From Mesorhabditis belari (Eukaryota; Nematoda; Chromadorea; Rhabditida; Rhabditidae), in NCBI GenBank assembly GCA_958450365.1, contig CAUEEP010000914.1, forward strand, positions 124,001-188,000: a stretch of DNA of 64,000 nt, given 5' to 3'. The translations under genes and the position numbers were made by a program. A model generated the notes under the pieces. That model ran no database searches. It had not been told where the DNA came from and saw nothing but the letters and a program-made list of their open reading frames with translations. Positions 33,723 through 46,665 of the stretch are shown here, one piece after another. Numbering within the stretch: the first letter of the stretch is position 1; each line of letters starts with the position of its first letter.

Positions 33723-34611
33723 AGTTATATGAAGTGAATAAGTGAATAAGAAGAAAACGAATAAGTTAAATTAAGAATGAAGTGAATTCTGAAAAAGAAT
33801 TGATAAGTTAAGTTGTAGAAAATGTTTTAGATGTCAAAACAATTGTTTACCTCCGAATAATTTCATGCAAAAATTCGTCAATCGACAAAACGAGTGATCT
33901 TTTTTTAACGAGTAATCTTTATTTCAACTTTCTCGAGGTTAATTAAACCTTTCAATATTTGTGGGTGGCTGTCGCTCAAAATTGGCGAGTACAAAACGGG
34001 TTTTAACTCAAAAAGAAATTTGAAAAGCTCAAAAAGCCAAAAATAGATAAAATTCCTATATTTTGGCAAAGAAAAGGCCAAAAAAAGACTCAAAATTTCA
34101 ACCCACTCGGAAATTGTTTTGAGATTTCCCTTGTCTTTTCCCGATCCTCCCCCACCAAACAATTTTGGGCTAATTTCAAATTTCCGCTTTAAAGGCCGAG
34201 AAATCGGGTTAGATTCTAGGGATTGTATTGTTTTGACGAATAAATGACCAGATAGGGTATGCTTAGCCATTTTTAAGCGCAAGTCAAGGTTCCGTTATAG
34301 GAAATATTAAAGGTTCTTATGGGTTATACCCGGCGGAAATTATTTCAGGGCAAAATAAGGAAAAAATGGCCCAAGCTTGGCACAAATTAGAGATTTTGCT
34401 TGGAGATACAACAAATGGAAGTCGCCAATCGATTACCCGACCTCGAAAACCCTTGGGTAAAATGTTTCGGCTTCATATCTCCTCTGGGCAATGTTTTCTT
34501 TTATAAAGAAATAGCTGGGTGTTCTGGTGCGGTCTTTGTGCGGCCGCGTAATCGCTCGCCATCTGGCGCAGGGCTTTAACACAAGAGGGGCCCCCTTTGC
34601 ACAAAAAAAAA
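33723..34611. other. Gene-poor sequence
   Basis: No gene seen. A minus-strand open frame at 33905-34282 has no splice context and no recognisable product. Confidence 0.4.
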
Positions 34612-34755
34612 TCGGTCCCGCTCTGGAACCAAATCTGTACCGAAAAGGAACCAAATCCATGCCGAAAAGGAACCAAATCTGTACCGAAAAGGAGCCAAAT
34701 CTATGCCGAAAAGGAACCAAATCTGTACCGAAGAGGAACCAAATCTGTGCCGAAA
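34612..34755. repeat. 22-bp tandem repeat GGAACCAAATCTGTACCGAAAA
   Basis: About seven head-to-tail copies of a 22-bp unit (variants TCCATGCC, TCTATGCC). Because 22 is not a multiple of three, the open frames seen through it change reading of the repeat and are not evidence of a protein. Confidence 0.85.
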
Positions 34756-35858
34756 AGGGATTGTCCCGCACTGTCCGTTCAAATCAATTAATTAATTCAG
34801 TAATAATTGACCGATTTCGTTCGGAATTTACATCTAGACGATCTAGACTGCAAAATTGATCCTAGCGTGTCATTTATGGAATTTTGTCCCACAAAAATGA
34901 GTGGGACTCTCGAAAAACTACATCGCGACCCAGTCTACTACAAAACCCGGAGGAGAAAAACGGGAAATGGGAAAGCTTTTAGAGAATTTCAGTAAAAATC
35001 CATCAAATCTTTCCCCGGAATCCTTCTGATGACCTGGGGATCAGATTTTGATTCGAAATTTTTTCCCATTTGAAATCTGGAGATTTCGATGGCTTAGATT
35101 CATCGGGTAATCCATCTTTTGAGATTAGAAAAGTGGAGAAGAAAACAAGAGGAAATCTGTCTTGTTTATAGTTTTAGCTAAATAGGACAGTGTTTTAGAA
35201 AATGCTTAAAAAGTTGGCTTTAGTTGGCTTTAGAAAACTGAGCAAACCCTTTGATCGTCTTTGCCAATGAGTTAGACGATCTTCAAGCAATAAATGTGAA
35301 AATTTGAAGACTTTAGCTCTTTGCTTCTTGTGTGTATCTGAAATTTCATAAATTAAAGATTGTTTATAACTATTCAATGAAAAGATTTCAATGAATCAAA
35401 TAAAAGGAAAATTAGTTGCAAAAGATAAATGCAAATTAATTCATTTGATCGAATTCTCAGGAGGGTGTGAGAAAATTATTCTCTTTTAAGTTCGCAAAAA
35501 AAGAAATTGTCTCATAATCTTTGAAACAGACAGTACAAAAATTCAGCACGGGATTGTGACGAAACGGGTTTCTGATTGACTAATCCAAGGAAAGGGATGA
35601 ATAAAAAAAAAGCAAAGCAAAAAAAGCAAATTTAGCAAATCAAAAAGAGTTTAATCTTTAGAGAAAAAACAGTCCTAGGATTTGAAAGAATTAATACAAA
35701 AAGGCTACAAGTAAACCATGTTTGTTTAGCAACAAATATCGTTTACTTGTAGTCGTTCAAAAACCTATAAAACTTATTCTTGTAAAAATTTTCATCGACT
35801 ACATTGCTCTCATTCTTATAAAAGAAGTAGAGTGCGGATGTATGTATTAGATCAAAAT
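34756..35858. other. Gene-poor sequence
   Basis: AT-rich, no supported gene. Contains an AAACGATATTTG-type inverted pair (about 35700-35750) of weak quality. Confidence 0.35.
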
Positions 35859-35942
35859 AGGAACCGTATTGGAACCGTATTGGAACCATATTAGATCAAA
35901 AAAGGAACCGTATTGGAACCGTATTGGAATCGTATTGGAGCC
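35859..35942. repeat. 14-bp tandem repeat GGAACCGTATTGGA
   Basis: About six units of GGAACCGTATT, two blocks separated by ATCAAAAAA, ending exactly where the family A element begins. Confidence 0.75.
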
Positions 35943-36199
35943 TGTAATAGTACCCCACCCTCGTCGTACAGTCGGGTCGTCGCAAAAGTTTTTTAGTATT
36001 TCATTTTTTTCAAAGCGCCCGTACTTTCAAAAAATGCGTCTTTGGTATCAAAAAGTAGCTGAAATTCAGGGCTATTTTTTGAAACCTAAGCGAACATTGT
36101 AGCATAAAACAGTGTTGAGAAAAACTCGTTCAAAGCTAGACTACACAAAACTCCGCACCGTCATTATGGGGGTGGGGTACTATTACAGTATTTACGGTA
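35943..36199. mobile_element. Miniature element family A, copy 2
   Basis: Reverse-orientation copy of the element at 33454-33722. The right end is complete (GTATTTACGGTA), but the left starts at TGTAATAGTACC: the outer dozen bases are missing and replaced by the 14-bp tandem repeat. Confidence 0.82.
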
Positions 36200-38969
36200 G
36201 GTATTTTTGTTTGTGACTCATGTTAATAAAAAAGGCGGTGCTCCTGGCTTTATCTTCTTCTTTAAAGCTCATAGATCTTTAAAGCTCATTAAATTAAAGC
36301 TCATAGATCATTAAAGCTAAAGATATGCTAAAGGGATGCTAAAGATAAAGATGAACTCATCTTTGATTTCAATCAAAAGGTCGGCCGTTCTCACATTATT
36401 TATTGGAAGTAAGGGGCAGCCATTCAGTCAAAGAAAGCTCGAAGTTGGCTGGAAAATAAAAAAGAGATCAATAGACACTAGACCAAGAAACTCTTGAACT
36501 TTGCGATAGATATTCTGAATCAGATCTGGGCTAAATAGCTAAATGATTATTATCATTTGCTATATCATTATTATCATTTGATTTGGTTAAACTTATGATT
36601 GCAAAAGTAACTAAATGATTAAAAAATAAATGATTGAAAAATAAATGATTGAAAACTAAATAACTAAATGATCATCTCTCCTGTTCACCTCGAAAAGCCA
36701 AAACTTGCTTTTCATCGCCGAAAAGCGAATTCTCATTACCGATGAGAAATTCTTTTGTGAATAGCTTGTTGGGGTCGATGAGGAGTTAATCGAATGAAAG
36801 AAATGAAAGAAATGAATGAAATTGAGGTGAAATGAAAAGAGAAAAGTTGAGAAGAGAACTCATCCAATTGATCCGTTTGAAAAGAAGAATTGAAATGGAA
36901 TGAACTGATGTCATAATCTATTCATTTAAAGGCTTTATGCTTTTTGATCTCTCGAAAAATGGAAAACGAAAGGGAAAAGTGGACGAGTTGGACAAAATCG
37001 CGGGAATTTTATTAGCAATAATCGGCTTTTTAAGAGGCAATTAATCTTGCGGAAATTTTGAGAGTTTTCAATTGGAAATTAGTGAATTTGAAAGGATGAA
37101 TGGGGGAATTTTGAATGGATTTTGAATGGATTGCATTGGTGATTGCATTGGTGAATTTGATGCATATTTTACGTCCGTTATTGAATAGTTTCACTTAAAT
37201 GGTTTCACTTAAATAGCTTCAATAACGAACGTAGTGTATATCACTTGAAAATTGGGTACTCGTTGTCAATGTCAGGATACTAATAACCTAGTAATCACTA
37301 AGATAATAGATTGGATAGAGATGAGTCTCAACAGTGCTCCAAGTGGAGTCTTTTGCACAATTCTTTAACCCAATAAAAGCAGTTCATGATGATGATGTAA
37401 TTCTAAGTCAAATCTAATCTAATCTAAGTCAAAAAAACGCAATTCCTACTTGAAATGACTAATGAAAAGCAAGGAAGTGAATTGATGAGTGAGAGGAAGA
37501 AGAGATGGAGATGAGATGCGATATGGAGTGGACGGGAGCATCGCCATCGCCTTCTCACATCAATTTTCCCCCAAATTGATGATTTGATGAATTATTCGGT
37601 TTGAAAGAGTCAAACCCCACTCTTTCGCCCACACAAAGGGTCATTTCTCTTCGCGGAAAACCCCATATTTTTGTGATAGGTTATAGAATTTGTTTTACTT
37701 TATGAACTTACTAGATAATTAATTGAATAGTAGAGTGGAATTGTGACGAAAGACGGCTTAAAACTTGATCTGAATGAGGAGGAGTGATTATGGAAGAGAT
37801 GAGGAGGGGACAAAATCCCTCTCAAGGGGGCAATTTGTGAGATGAATTTTTGTCTGAAGTGGTGTGAAAATAACTCTTTTCTTACCCGGGGTAGAAGAAA
37901 TGGCTCTTTCCTATTGCTAGATACTTTAGAAAATCGGTTACCTTAAAAAGATCGAGTACTTTAACATCCTCCCTCACAGCTCCTCCACAGCCCATTGTCC
38001 ATTATGGGTGTAATCCCATCTTCACAAATCCCTCCCAATTATCGAGACGGTTCAGCAATTACTTCGTCCTTCTTATAGAATATCTTTCTTCCTTACAAAT
38101 CTCAATAATCTTTTCTTTTAAAATATTTCATTGACGTCAAGAATGACAAGAAAAACAGAAAAAATTCTCCCCGCCAATCTCATAAATATTTTTTCTTGGC
38201 GGGCCTGTTTTTTTTCTATTTCTTAATCTCAATTTGGTCAGCAATTGGTTGGTTTTTTGGTTTTTTTGAGAAAAAAATATTGGTCAGTTACAGAAATTAG
38301 ATTCGAAAACGAAAAAATGGGAAAATTTTGTTGAATGAGAAATGAGAAAATAGGTGAATTGTACTAGCAATTTTTCCCACAAAAGAAAACGGAAATTATT
38401 GAAAACGAAAGAGAATTTTTAAGGGGGGGAAATTATCTTTTTGTGTTTGCGTAAAATGGAGGGGATGTGCTCATCGGAAGGAAAGGGAAAAGGAAAGAAA
38501 AGGAAAGAAAAAGAAAGAAAAAGAAAAGGGAGTTTCATCAAAAAATTGTGCGTCAAAACTGACTGAGCATCGGTTTTTGCAGAAAAGAAAGACGAAATTC
38601 CGGTTTAAAAGCTTTCAAGTGTTGCAGAAAAGGGATTAGAGGCTACTGTTTTTTTGATAAGGTTACGGTAGTCTTCACAAGTTGTCTTCACAAGTGTCTT
38701 CACTTCACAAGTTGTCACCTTTTAAAAAATCTATATTTCAATCCGATCGAATTTCTTTACACCGGATCCGGACGTCCGAATCTGTCCTTTGGATCAAATC
38801 CGAGCTGTATTGATGTCCGCATCCGAAAAGAAATTGGATCGGATTCGGACGGAACTCGGACGGACGGACGTTGAACAAAAAAGAAGTTGTGTTGTGTAGT
38901 TCTCGAGAAACCTAATTCCGAACTTGACTAGTCTGAGAAACGGCGGTTAATTATGCATCAACCCAATAT
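36200..38969. other. Gene-poor sequence
   Basis: 2.8 kb without any exon I can support. Includes short AAATGATTAAAAAATAA repeats (36600-36670), purine-rich runs, and a CCGGATCCGGACGTCCGAATC block near 38760-38870 with inverted GGACG motifs. Confidence 0.4.
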
Positions 38970-39645
38970 AAATCCCCAAAATTACCCAAACTAACCTCCG
39001 TTTGTCGAACCAACCAATAATTATCTGGATATTTTCAACCAGGAAGTGCGGCTTTGGGCACAAAACCATTTCGGCAACAAAATTTGCTTCTTTCAGCAAG
39101 ATGAGGCTCACAAAGCCCGAATTGTTTAAGACTGGTGTAAACGAAATTTCCCGGATTTCATCAGCTTTAAGCGGTGGTCACCATCAAGCTCTTAAATCCA
39201 TTGGATTACTCAGTCTGGAGTGTTCTCAGTATTCTCGAAGAAAAGGCCTGCTCAAAAACACATTCAAGCATTGATCCACTGAAAAAATCACTTCAGAAAG
39301 CTATCCTGCGTATCTTTTGGGCACCATCTCGGGCTTCCCAAAAGCTCACGGCTTGTGCTGCCCATGGAGATATTTTTGAGATGAAATAAACCAAATTGTT
39401 GAAAGGAATCTAGAGAAAAAATTTCTTTATGTTAGTTTTATTGTTGATTGGTTGATTTAAATGGTTTAAATGGTTTAAATGGTTTAAATGGTTTAAATGG
39501 TTGATTTAAATGGTTTAAATGGTTTAAATGGTTGATTTAAATGATTTAAATGGTTTAAATGGTTTAAATGGTTCATTTAGATGGCTTAAATGGTTTTTAA
39601 ACCATTTAAAGTCTTTTTTTTTCTTTTCGGGTAATTTTGGGGCAC
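38970..39645 (+). pseudogene. Tc1/mariner transposase relic
   Basis: Inverted ends CCCCAAAATTACCC (about 38975) and GGGTAATTTTGGGG (about 39629) bound a deleted transposon. Plus-strand fragments in shifting frames give the C-terminal half of a transposase: NKICFFQQDEAHKARIV, DWCKRNFPDFIS, NPLDYSVWSVL, EEKACSKTHSSIDPLKKSL, and an end AAHGDIFEMK. The QQD.AHKA and NPLDYS.W blocks hold the second and third acidic catalytic positions. The N-terminal half is missing and an in-frame stop follows the QQD block. Confidence 0.8.
39459..39606. repeat. AAATGGTTT tandem repeat
   Basis: AAATGGTTT(A) units with TGATTT variants, about 150 bp, inside the Tc1/mariner relic next to its right end. Confidence 0.85.
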
Positions 39646-40250
39646 TCTGTATTCGTCAAGAATCCTTCATTATAAAGTGAAAACAAGGATTTCGTAAATA
39701 AAACAGAAAGATTATTGAGAAATGAAGTTTCCTCGAAATCTACGTAAAACACATCAAATCATTTACCATTTGATAAACAAATTGAAAGGTGTGTCCATCA
39801 TTTCCCCTTTTATTCATCTAATCCACCGATGTTTCTTCTTTTCACGATAATTCTCCGGAGATTATTTGAAGATTTTACACAAGGAATCAATCATTAGAAA
39901 AAGGGAAAAGGAAGTAAAATAGAAAAGAAATTTAGAAATTTCACTGTTTTCGTGGAGAGGAATTTAGTTTATTTTGGTGGACAAATTTTACAGAAAATTT
40001 TTGTGAGATTATGTAAATTTTGTGTGGGATGGTTGGGGGAGGAGAAGAGATCAGCGTTGAAAAAAGAGCTTTTGCATAAACTTTAGCAATAAGCCTTAAA
40101 TCGATTTAAATCGGTTTTAATCGGTTACACACGTCAAATAAACAATTTTTTGGAGTGGAATTTGGTGATATGCAAATTGCAAAGAAAAATTGGGGATGTA
40201 AAACGAAAACAGTGAGTCCAACAGTAAGCTTTTAAAGTTAACGACTAGAC

Positions 40251-40340
40251 TTAACTCCCTCTGGAGTAAGGGAGATCAGGTTCGTTGTGGTGCCCATACA
40301 CCACAACAAACTTGATCTCCCTTACTCCAGAGGGAGTTAA
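40251..40340. repeat. Long hairpin, 42-bp arms
   Basis: TTAACTCCCTCTGGAGTAAG... and its reverse complement (40299-40340) pair with only two mismatches round a six-base loop CCCATA. It is directly joined to a tRNA-like segment at its 3' side. Confidence 0.85.
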
Positions 40341-40390
40341 GTTAGCGCAGTTGGTCGGTGAGCGAAAGTTCGCGGGTTCGATTCCCAGCG
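40341..40390 (+). ncRNA. tRNA-like segment with A and B boxes
   Basis: TAGCGCAGTTGG (40343-40354) is a full match to the RNA polymerase III A box, and GGTTCGATTCC (40375-40385) to the B box. Only 20 bases separate them, so there is no room for a normal anticodon arm; this is not a working tRNA gene but a tRNA pseudogene or the head of a tRNA-derived SINE. Whether it is transcribed cannot be seen. Confidence 0.5.
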
Positions 40391-41057
40391 TTGCCGAAGT
40401 TTTGATCTTTTCTAGTTCCAACTCTACGCGTCAAAACAGTTCTTTTAAAAGATCATTCTTCATTTTTCGTCATTCTATTAAAAGAATACGGTAATAAATC
40501 GACAATTATTCTCGAAACCTTGAAGCTGAGCACTTCTGAATAGCTGAATATCACGAGTTGCTCAAAAAGCGGAGAACTTATGTAATTTCTCGAAGATAGT
40601 CGTTTAGCACCTGCTGGCCTACTCATGAAATCAGTCATTGTGCATGATATCATTTATAAATCAAATGGTGATCAGGTGAAAATGAGGGTGGAAACAGGTG
40701 ATGATTTGGAAATGGACATAAAAGGAAATGAAAGGTGGATAGACGAAGGGGAATGAGTAAAAGTGGCTTCTTTTTATCCATTTTCGATGATTTCATTAGC
40801 ATTTCATGATATCATTTGGAAGAGATGAAAGAAAGAAATATTTGGGGAAACGCTAAGATAATTTTCCACACTTGTATAATTGTAAAAGTGTCTAGCATAC
40901 GGAGAAATGGTTAGCATTGAATTCACTGGAGAAATTCTTTAAAATTGAGTCAGTTAAATAACGCAAAATTTTCCTACGCCTTTTCCTACGTTTCCCGGGG
41001 TAATTATTGTGATTTTGTTTTGTCCCTATTCAACTGAATAAAGCAAATGTATATATG
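40391..41057. other. Gene-poor sequence
   Basis: Nothing supported. Confidence 0.35.
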
Positions 41058-41122
41058 TCGTAGCCGCTCGTGATTTTCAGCCGCTAGTGATTGAATCACT
41101 AGCGGCTGAAAATCACGAGCGA
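41058..41122. repeat. Perfect 30-bp stem hairpin
   Basis: GCCGCTCGTGATTTTCAGCC... followed at once by its reverse complement. The stem is about 30 bp, perfect, with almost no loop, and it borders the fold-back element at 41138. Confidence 0.8.
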
Positions 41123-41137
41123 CTGCAACATATATAT

Positions 41138-41589
41138 GTTGTGTCCGATTTAGATTTCCGTCCGACTTAGATTGAACTTATCGCGGACGTCCGATTTAGA
41201 TTCAATCTAAATCTTATATAGCTTGAACAATAATACGTCTTATATAGATGTGCTTGCTAGCTTGTCTAAAAACGTTCACAGACAACCGATCATAGACAAC
41301 CGAGAACATATATTAAGCACGTTTATTATTGTTCGATCTGTCTCGGACGTCCGATATAGACCGTAATCAATAAAAGACCTTTGAAAAATGCAGAAAACTA
41401 CAGAAAACGCTTAAGAACATATATTAAGCATATTTATATTATTGTTCAATCTATATAAGACGTATTATTGTTTCTATATAAGATTTAGATTGAATCTAAA
41501 TCGGACATCCGATATAGACTGTAATCTAAATCGGACGTTAGCGATAAGTTCAATCTAAATCGGACGAAAATCTAAATCGGACACAACAT
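41138..41589. mobile_element. 450-bp fold-back element, TGTTGTGTCCGATTTAG ends
   Basis: Left TGTTGTGTCCGATTTAGATT and right AATCTAAATCGGACACAACA are inverted. Inside, ATCGCGGACGTCCGATTTAG-type blocks and GAACATATATTAAGCA repeats are also found in both orientations. No coding sequence. Confidence 0.75.
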
Positions 41590-42406
41590 ATCTATAAAAC
41601 CACTGAATACTTTTTGTCTACTGTAGTTGAATTTTCCAGTAAAGTAACTCCATAAACTTGTTGACTTTCCAGTGACTTTTCCAAAAGACAAAAAGACAAA
41701 AAGACAAAAGTAGTGTTAAAAAGAAGATAAGGAACTATTTATGAAAAGTTTTCTTGCGTGATTTTCAAAACAACTTTCTTGCTTCAGTAAACTTTGAATC
41801 CTTGACTAAAAGCGAGGTGTGAGAAGTCGCAAAACCTTGCTTTTTCGCTCTCAAATCCTCAAAATCGTTGAAGCGAGGAAATTTGGGGATTTCGGTTTGT
41901 TTTCTGATATCTTTTTGAAAGAAAAAGCAAAGAAATGAAAAAATATGAAGAAATATGAAGAAAAGGATTCCGATTGACGTTTTTAATCTGGTATTTTCAT
42001 TTATCGCGACAAGGATTTCCCCCAAGATTTTGTAAGCTTTTAATCCATTTGAGGGGGATTTCGGGAAGTCGATTACGTATAAAGATGATCAAAAATATTT
42101 AGGAGTCCAAAATATTTGCAAGTTTTGTTGTTTAATCTCATTTAGACGTATATTGTGCTCTTGTAAACGCTCGCTATATGAAAAACTTTTTTAAAATATC
42201 CTCTCCTTTCTTTCTTTCATTCAATTCTGCTTCTGATCTATGATTTGCGTTGAATGACCCAAAAAGAGCTCTGAAATTTGATGCCAATTGGGTTTTTCAA
42301 GTACTTTCAGGTTCAGGAAATCCCCCGAGAAAAGCCGGAGTGTAAAAACAAAAAGAAACGAAATTTCGAAAGCTCAAATTTCGATGATCAAAAAAGATAT
42401 GAATGA

Positions 42407-42452
42407 ATTGAGGAGAGATCTCTTAAAGAGCTCTTAAAGATCTCTCCTCAAT
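42407..42452. repeat. 46-bp palindrome
   Basis: ATTGAGGAGAGATCTCTTAAAGAGCTC...ATCTCTCCTCAAT; near-perfect inverted repeat with a small centre. Function unknown. Confidence 0.65.
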
Positions 42453-45400
42453 CTAAAGATCTCTTAAAGACCTCTTCTATAGAGATCTCAATTCTCAATC
42501 GACCTCAAAGACTCAATTCCCATTAAGAGTCAAGAACGGGAAGGAGTGGGTTCGATTCAGATCAAAGGACCCCTTTCTCCATTCCCCTTCAACCCCTTCT
42601 CACGGGACCCTAGTCTTTTGGTTTTTCCCATGAAAGGCATTGCTCTCTTTTTCTTTGGGTCTTTACGGAGTGTTGGCAGCTCTTCTGTGGGCCCCAAGCA
42701 GTCCAAGCCATCCCCTTCAGCCTCAGCCTCAGCTCTCCCCTCTCCCGCCCCCGCTCTCCCCCGCTCCACCCACCCACAGAAAGAGGCTTTTCTATTGGGA
42801 ATGTGTCAAATTCTGAGAGAAACATTAGAGAAAAAGAATTCTCTTTTTGGAAAAGCTTGAATATTTAAACGCTTGAAAGGGAGTCGACCTAATCGGTGAG
42901 CTGAAAAAGAGCCAAAGTTGACCAAGATCGACCAAGACCAAGATCGTTGAAGGATTCTTGATTTTCAATGGTGAATATTTAAGAAAAGCCTTCATCGAAT
43001 GAAAGTACGCAGTTGTAAAATTTAAAGAAAAACAAAGTTCATTAAAGGAAAAGGCAAGTTGTTAGAAAAAGAGTATAGAAAAACTAAAAGAGACTTTAAA
43101 AATGGATGATTCTCTTGGGAAATGCTTGTTTTGAAGCTGCTTGTTGCTGCTTGTTGCTGCTGGTGGAAGCTGCTTGTTTAGCTCTGATTTTAATGCTTCA
43201 AACAGGAGTGTTTCAAATTGGAAGATCAAATTGTTTCAAATTTCAAGGAGTAAGTTGAGCCAAGTTAACATCCTGAGCTTGAATTGAACTGTACAGTTCA
43301 GGCCAGACCAAAGCTAACAAGCTGACTAGTAACAAGCTGACTGACAGGGAGTTCTAAGTGCTAGGGCTGAAAGCCTCTTCACTTTGAACTTCGGTTATCA
43401 AGATAAAACAGAAATTCGGTTATCAAGATAAAAAGAAATGTCTCTGATGTATGCATTATTTTTTTTAGCTTCTTAAAATAGCCATTCCATTGAAAACAAG
43501 GCTTCTCTTGAGGCTTCAAAGCTTCTCTTGAGGCTCAACTCTTGAGGCGAATCCCCTTGGGTGAAGTGCTTCGAAAAAGGTTTTCCCCTCAAAAGAATGA
43601 CTCGATTCGACCCCATCTTTGAGTCAAACATCTCTGAGTTTTCCCCTAAAATGGCTCTCTTTTTTTTCTAAAGTGTGCCCTGGGGATCTTTCGGAAGAGA
43701 TCTTCACAGACCTTTGGACTTAAAAGAAATGAAAGAGAAATGAAAGAGAAATGAAAAAGAAAAGAGAAAGCTCCTCGGGGAGAGCACCCAAAAAAGAAAA
43801 CGGTATTTGTTTTCGCTTGAAATTTCAAATAAATGTGAAATCTATGAGTCAGAGAGGTAGTTTGTGGCTCTTTAAAACAAACTTTTGACTGTTTTTAACA
43901 GAAACAGAAACTGAAACAGAAACTTTTGATGAATAGGAACTTTTGATGAACAGGATGAACAGGATGAACAGGAACTTTTGATCTATTCCTGTAAGGAGAT
44001 AAATAAAGATAAGTATAGTAAGATAGTAAGATAAGTAAAGTAGATAAGTATAGATAAGTAAGACTACAGTAATCTAGAAAGTCGACAAGTTTTCGAAAAG
44101 CTCCACAAAATGTTTTTCGTCAAATGCACCGATGGTAACTGTTTGTTGATGACTGAAAATCGGCACAGCAGATGAGTGAAATGTGAAATGAGCAAACTCC
44201 TGAAGTAATGAGGGATTTTCCCAGGAAATTAGCTGTCATTAATCACGTGTTGCAAATGATTTGAATCATTGCAAAGAAGTTAAAACAGAGAAAGGTTTAT
44301 CGAGTGAAAAAAGTCGGATATTAGTTTTGAAAAAAAGAAAAAGAGAAAAGAGGGGAAAGCTTTTTGAATCAGGTGTTTTGTAGATCGAATGAAGAAAAGA
44401 AAAAGAAAAAAAAAGTGAAACGGATATCAGTAATATTAACCCTCCGTTTTTCCCTTTTTCCAATCCAATTTTCGTTTTTTGAATGGAATAATGAATGAAA
44501 CTGAAAAGTCATTTTGTGAGAGGAAAAAACCAATTTCCTCGAACTTCCCCGAAAAAATGGAAAAAGAAAAGAGGGATTTTGGAGAGAGTAATTAAGAAAA
44601 ACTCAAGAGAAAGCAGAACACAGAAATTTGTGATTTCCGTGATCGTCGATGAACTCTTGCAAGAGGAAAGGGTCAATGATTCAATGATGAATAACCAAAA
44701 ACCGGCTTGAAGCAAGTTTGCTTTGAAGAAACAAAGCTTCAAAGCTTCTTGAAGCTTCTTGCTTGAAAGCTTAAAGTTCTAAACTAAGAAAACAGCAAAA
44801 AAGGATGTGGGAGGAGAGGGTGGAACCCTCCCTCTCCCCTTCACCTCTTCCCAAATCTCTTGTACTCCAAGAAACTCTGGAGAATTCCAAAAAGTCCGAA
44901 AAAAGAAAAAGAAAAAGAAAAGCCAAGGACCAAACCGGGAAGAATCCTAAAAATGAGAAAAAGAAAAATGAGTGGAGATGATAGACGAAGAGAAATAAAA
45001 ATGGTCAAAGCGGAAGGAGAATGGCGGGTCTTTTCAGATCTTTTCAGATCTTTCCATTTTCTAGATCTAGGTGTCTTTCCATAGACTCTCTGTTATTTCT
45101 ATGTTCTCTCCAGATTTCTCTTTATCTCTATTCAGTCTGCGGTTGAGAGAGGCCTCGGCGGGCATTCCCCTTCAAGGGAGATCGATTCCACCCCTTTCAC
45201 TCCTCTTTTCCCTCACCATTCTTAGATCTTTTTTCCCTTCTTTGGCCACATCACAGACACGCCATCAGATGGGAGCTTCAGCCCATCGAGATGAGGGTGG
45301 AATGGGAATGGGAATGGGAATGGGAAAAAGAAGAGAAAAGGGGAAAGTGTGAAGAGAACAGGGGCCATCACCTTTCTGAAACCTTACTAAACCTTACTAA

Positions 45401-46161
45401 GGAACATTCCCTGGTTATTCTGGTCAATTGAATTTAAAATGCCGATCAGTCAAGCCAAGTCAAGCCAATCAATCAAGCCAATCAGTCAAGCCTATCAGCT
45501 TTTTAAAAATGCAAAAACATTTGATGAGAGTCGAACTCGAGCTTCGAGACAAAAAATGTAATAGGTTTGGTAGTCTAGCAGACTAAGCAGTTGCAAAAAC
45601 TAAAAACGGATTCGAGATCCCATGGCCGACTCTATAGACTTGATCACGAGCCAAAACTTGACCAGCTTGACCAAAACCAGCTTGACTTGGTGCTTGGTTA
45701 TTTAGATATCTTTATGATAAGCTGGGGTAAATGGACTAGGGTTTAATCTTAAGTCAAATGCAAATGTCAAACCAAGTCGTCATGGTGAATCTCGGTAAGT
45801 TGTTCAAATTTAGATGAGCTCAAATTTGAACTTAATCGATTTCTCTATGCAAAATACAAAACGGGGAGTTTTTTTAAACGTGTCCGCAATCAATCTCTAT
45901 TAAAACGAGAAAAGAAATAGAGAAATGGGGTTGTCCAGGTGATGCAAAAAAAAAAACAAAAAAACGGCGGGATATGTGAATGGAATGGAAATCGAGTTGA
46001 GAAAGGGGGAATTGAGGTAAATGAGGGAAAGGGAAAAGAGATTATTCAACAATTAGTGAAATCGAGCCATTCTTCAAAACAGTTTAGTTTAACGAAACAA
46101 AGAAAGCAAAGCAATCTAAATCTAGGTTTTACTGCTGCAGAAATAAATCTTAAAGCTTTAG
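42453..46161. other. Gene-poor sequence
   Basis: Purine-rich and AT-rich sequence with two islands of higher GC and C-rich strand (42540-42780 and 45120-45260) that could be promoter or enhancer parts. Plus-strand frames there (for example 42546-42860) have no splice support. A weak minus-strand tRNA-like 3' arm is near 45520-45540. Confidence 0.35.
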
Positions 46162-46463
46162 GAATCACTCGTACAACAGCAACAACAGCAACAACAGCAA
46201 CAACAGCAACAACAGCAACAACAAGGAGTCGTACCGATACCACCTTTTATGGTAAAAAAAATCAGAATAAACTTTGAAAAGCGAAAAAAATAGAACGCAC
46301 ATTATGTGGTTTTGCAAAAAAAGAAAAACTTTTGGGAAAAACCGAACCAGCGACGCTCGGGCTACCAGGTCGCGCCCCTAACCACTCGGCCACTCGGCTA
46401 GTGAGAGGTGTGGGAGGGGTTTTTTAAAAAGGGGTGGGGGGAAATAAAAAAAAAAAAAAAAAA

Positions 46464-46499
<36 letters not shown>

Positions 46500-46579
46500 T
46501 AAAAAATTTTGGGAAAAAAAAAAAAAAAAAAATAAAAAAAAATTTTTTTTTAGGAATTATTTTTTTAAAAAAAAGGGGG

Positions 46580-46616
<37 letters not shown>

Positions 46617-46623
46617 GGAGGGG

Positions 46624-46665
<42 letters not shown>

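Noticed and set aside
34433..34859. Overlapping frames over 100 codons on both strands
   Set aside because: They follow a 22-bp tandem repeat read in several frames, without start context or splice sites.
42546..42860. 104-codon plus-strand frame
   Set aside because: Pro/Ser-rich from a C-rich patch; no splice sites or recognisable motifs.
45520..45600. Possible tRNA 3' arm (AGTTCGACTCT on the minus strand)
   Set aside because: No A-box at a fitting distance and no acceptor stem could be seen.
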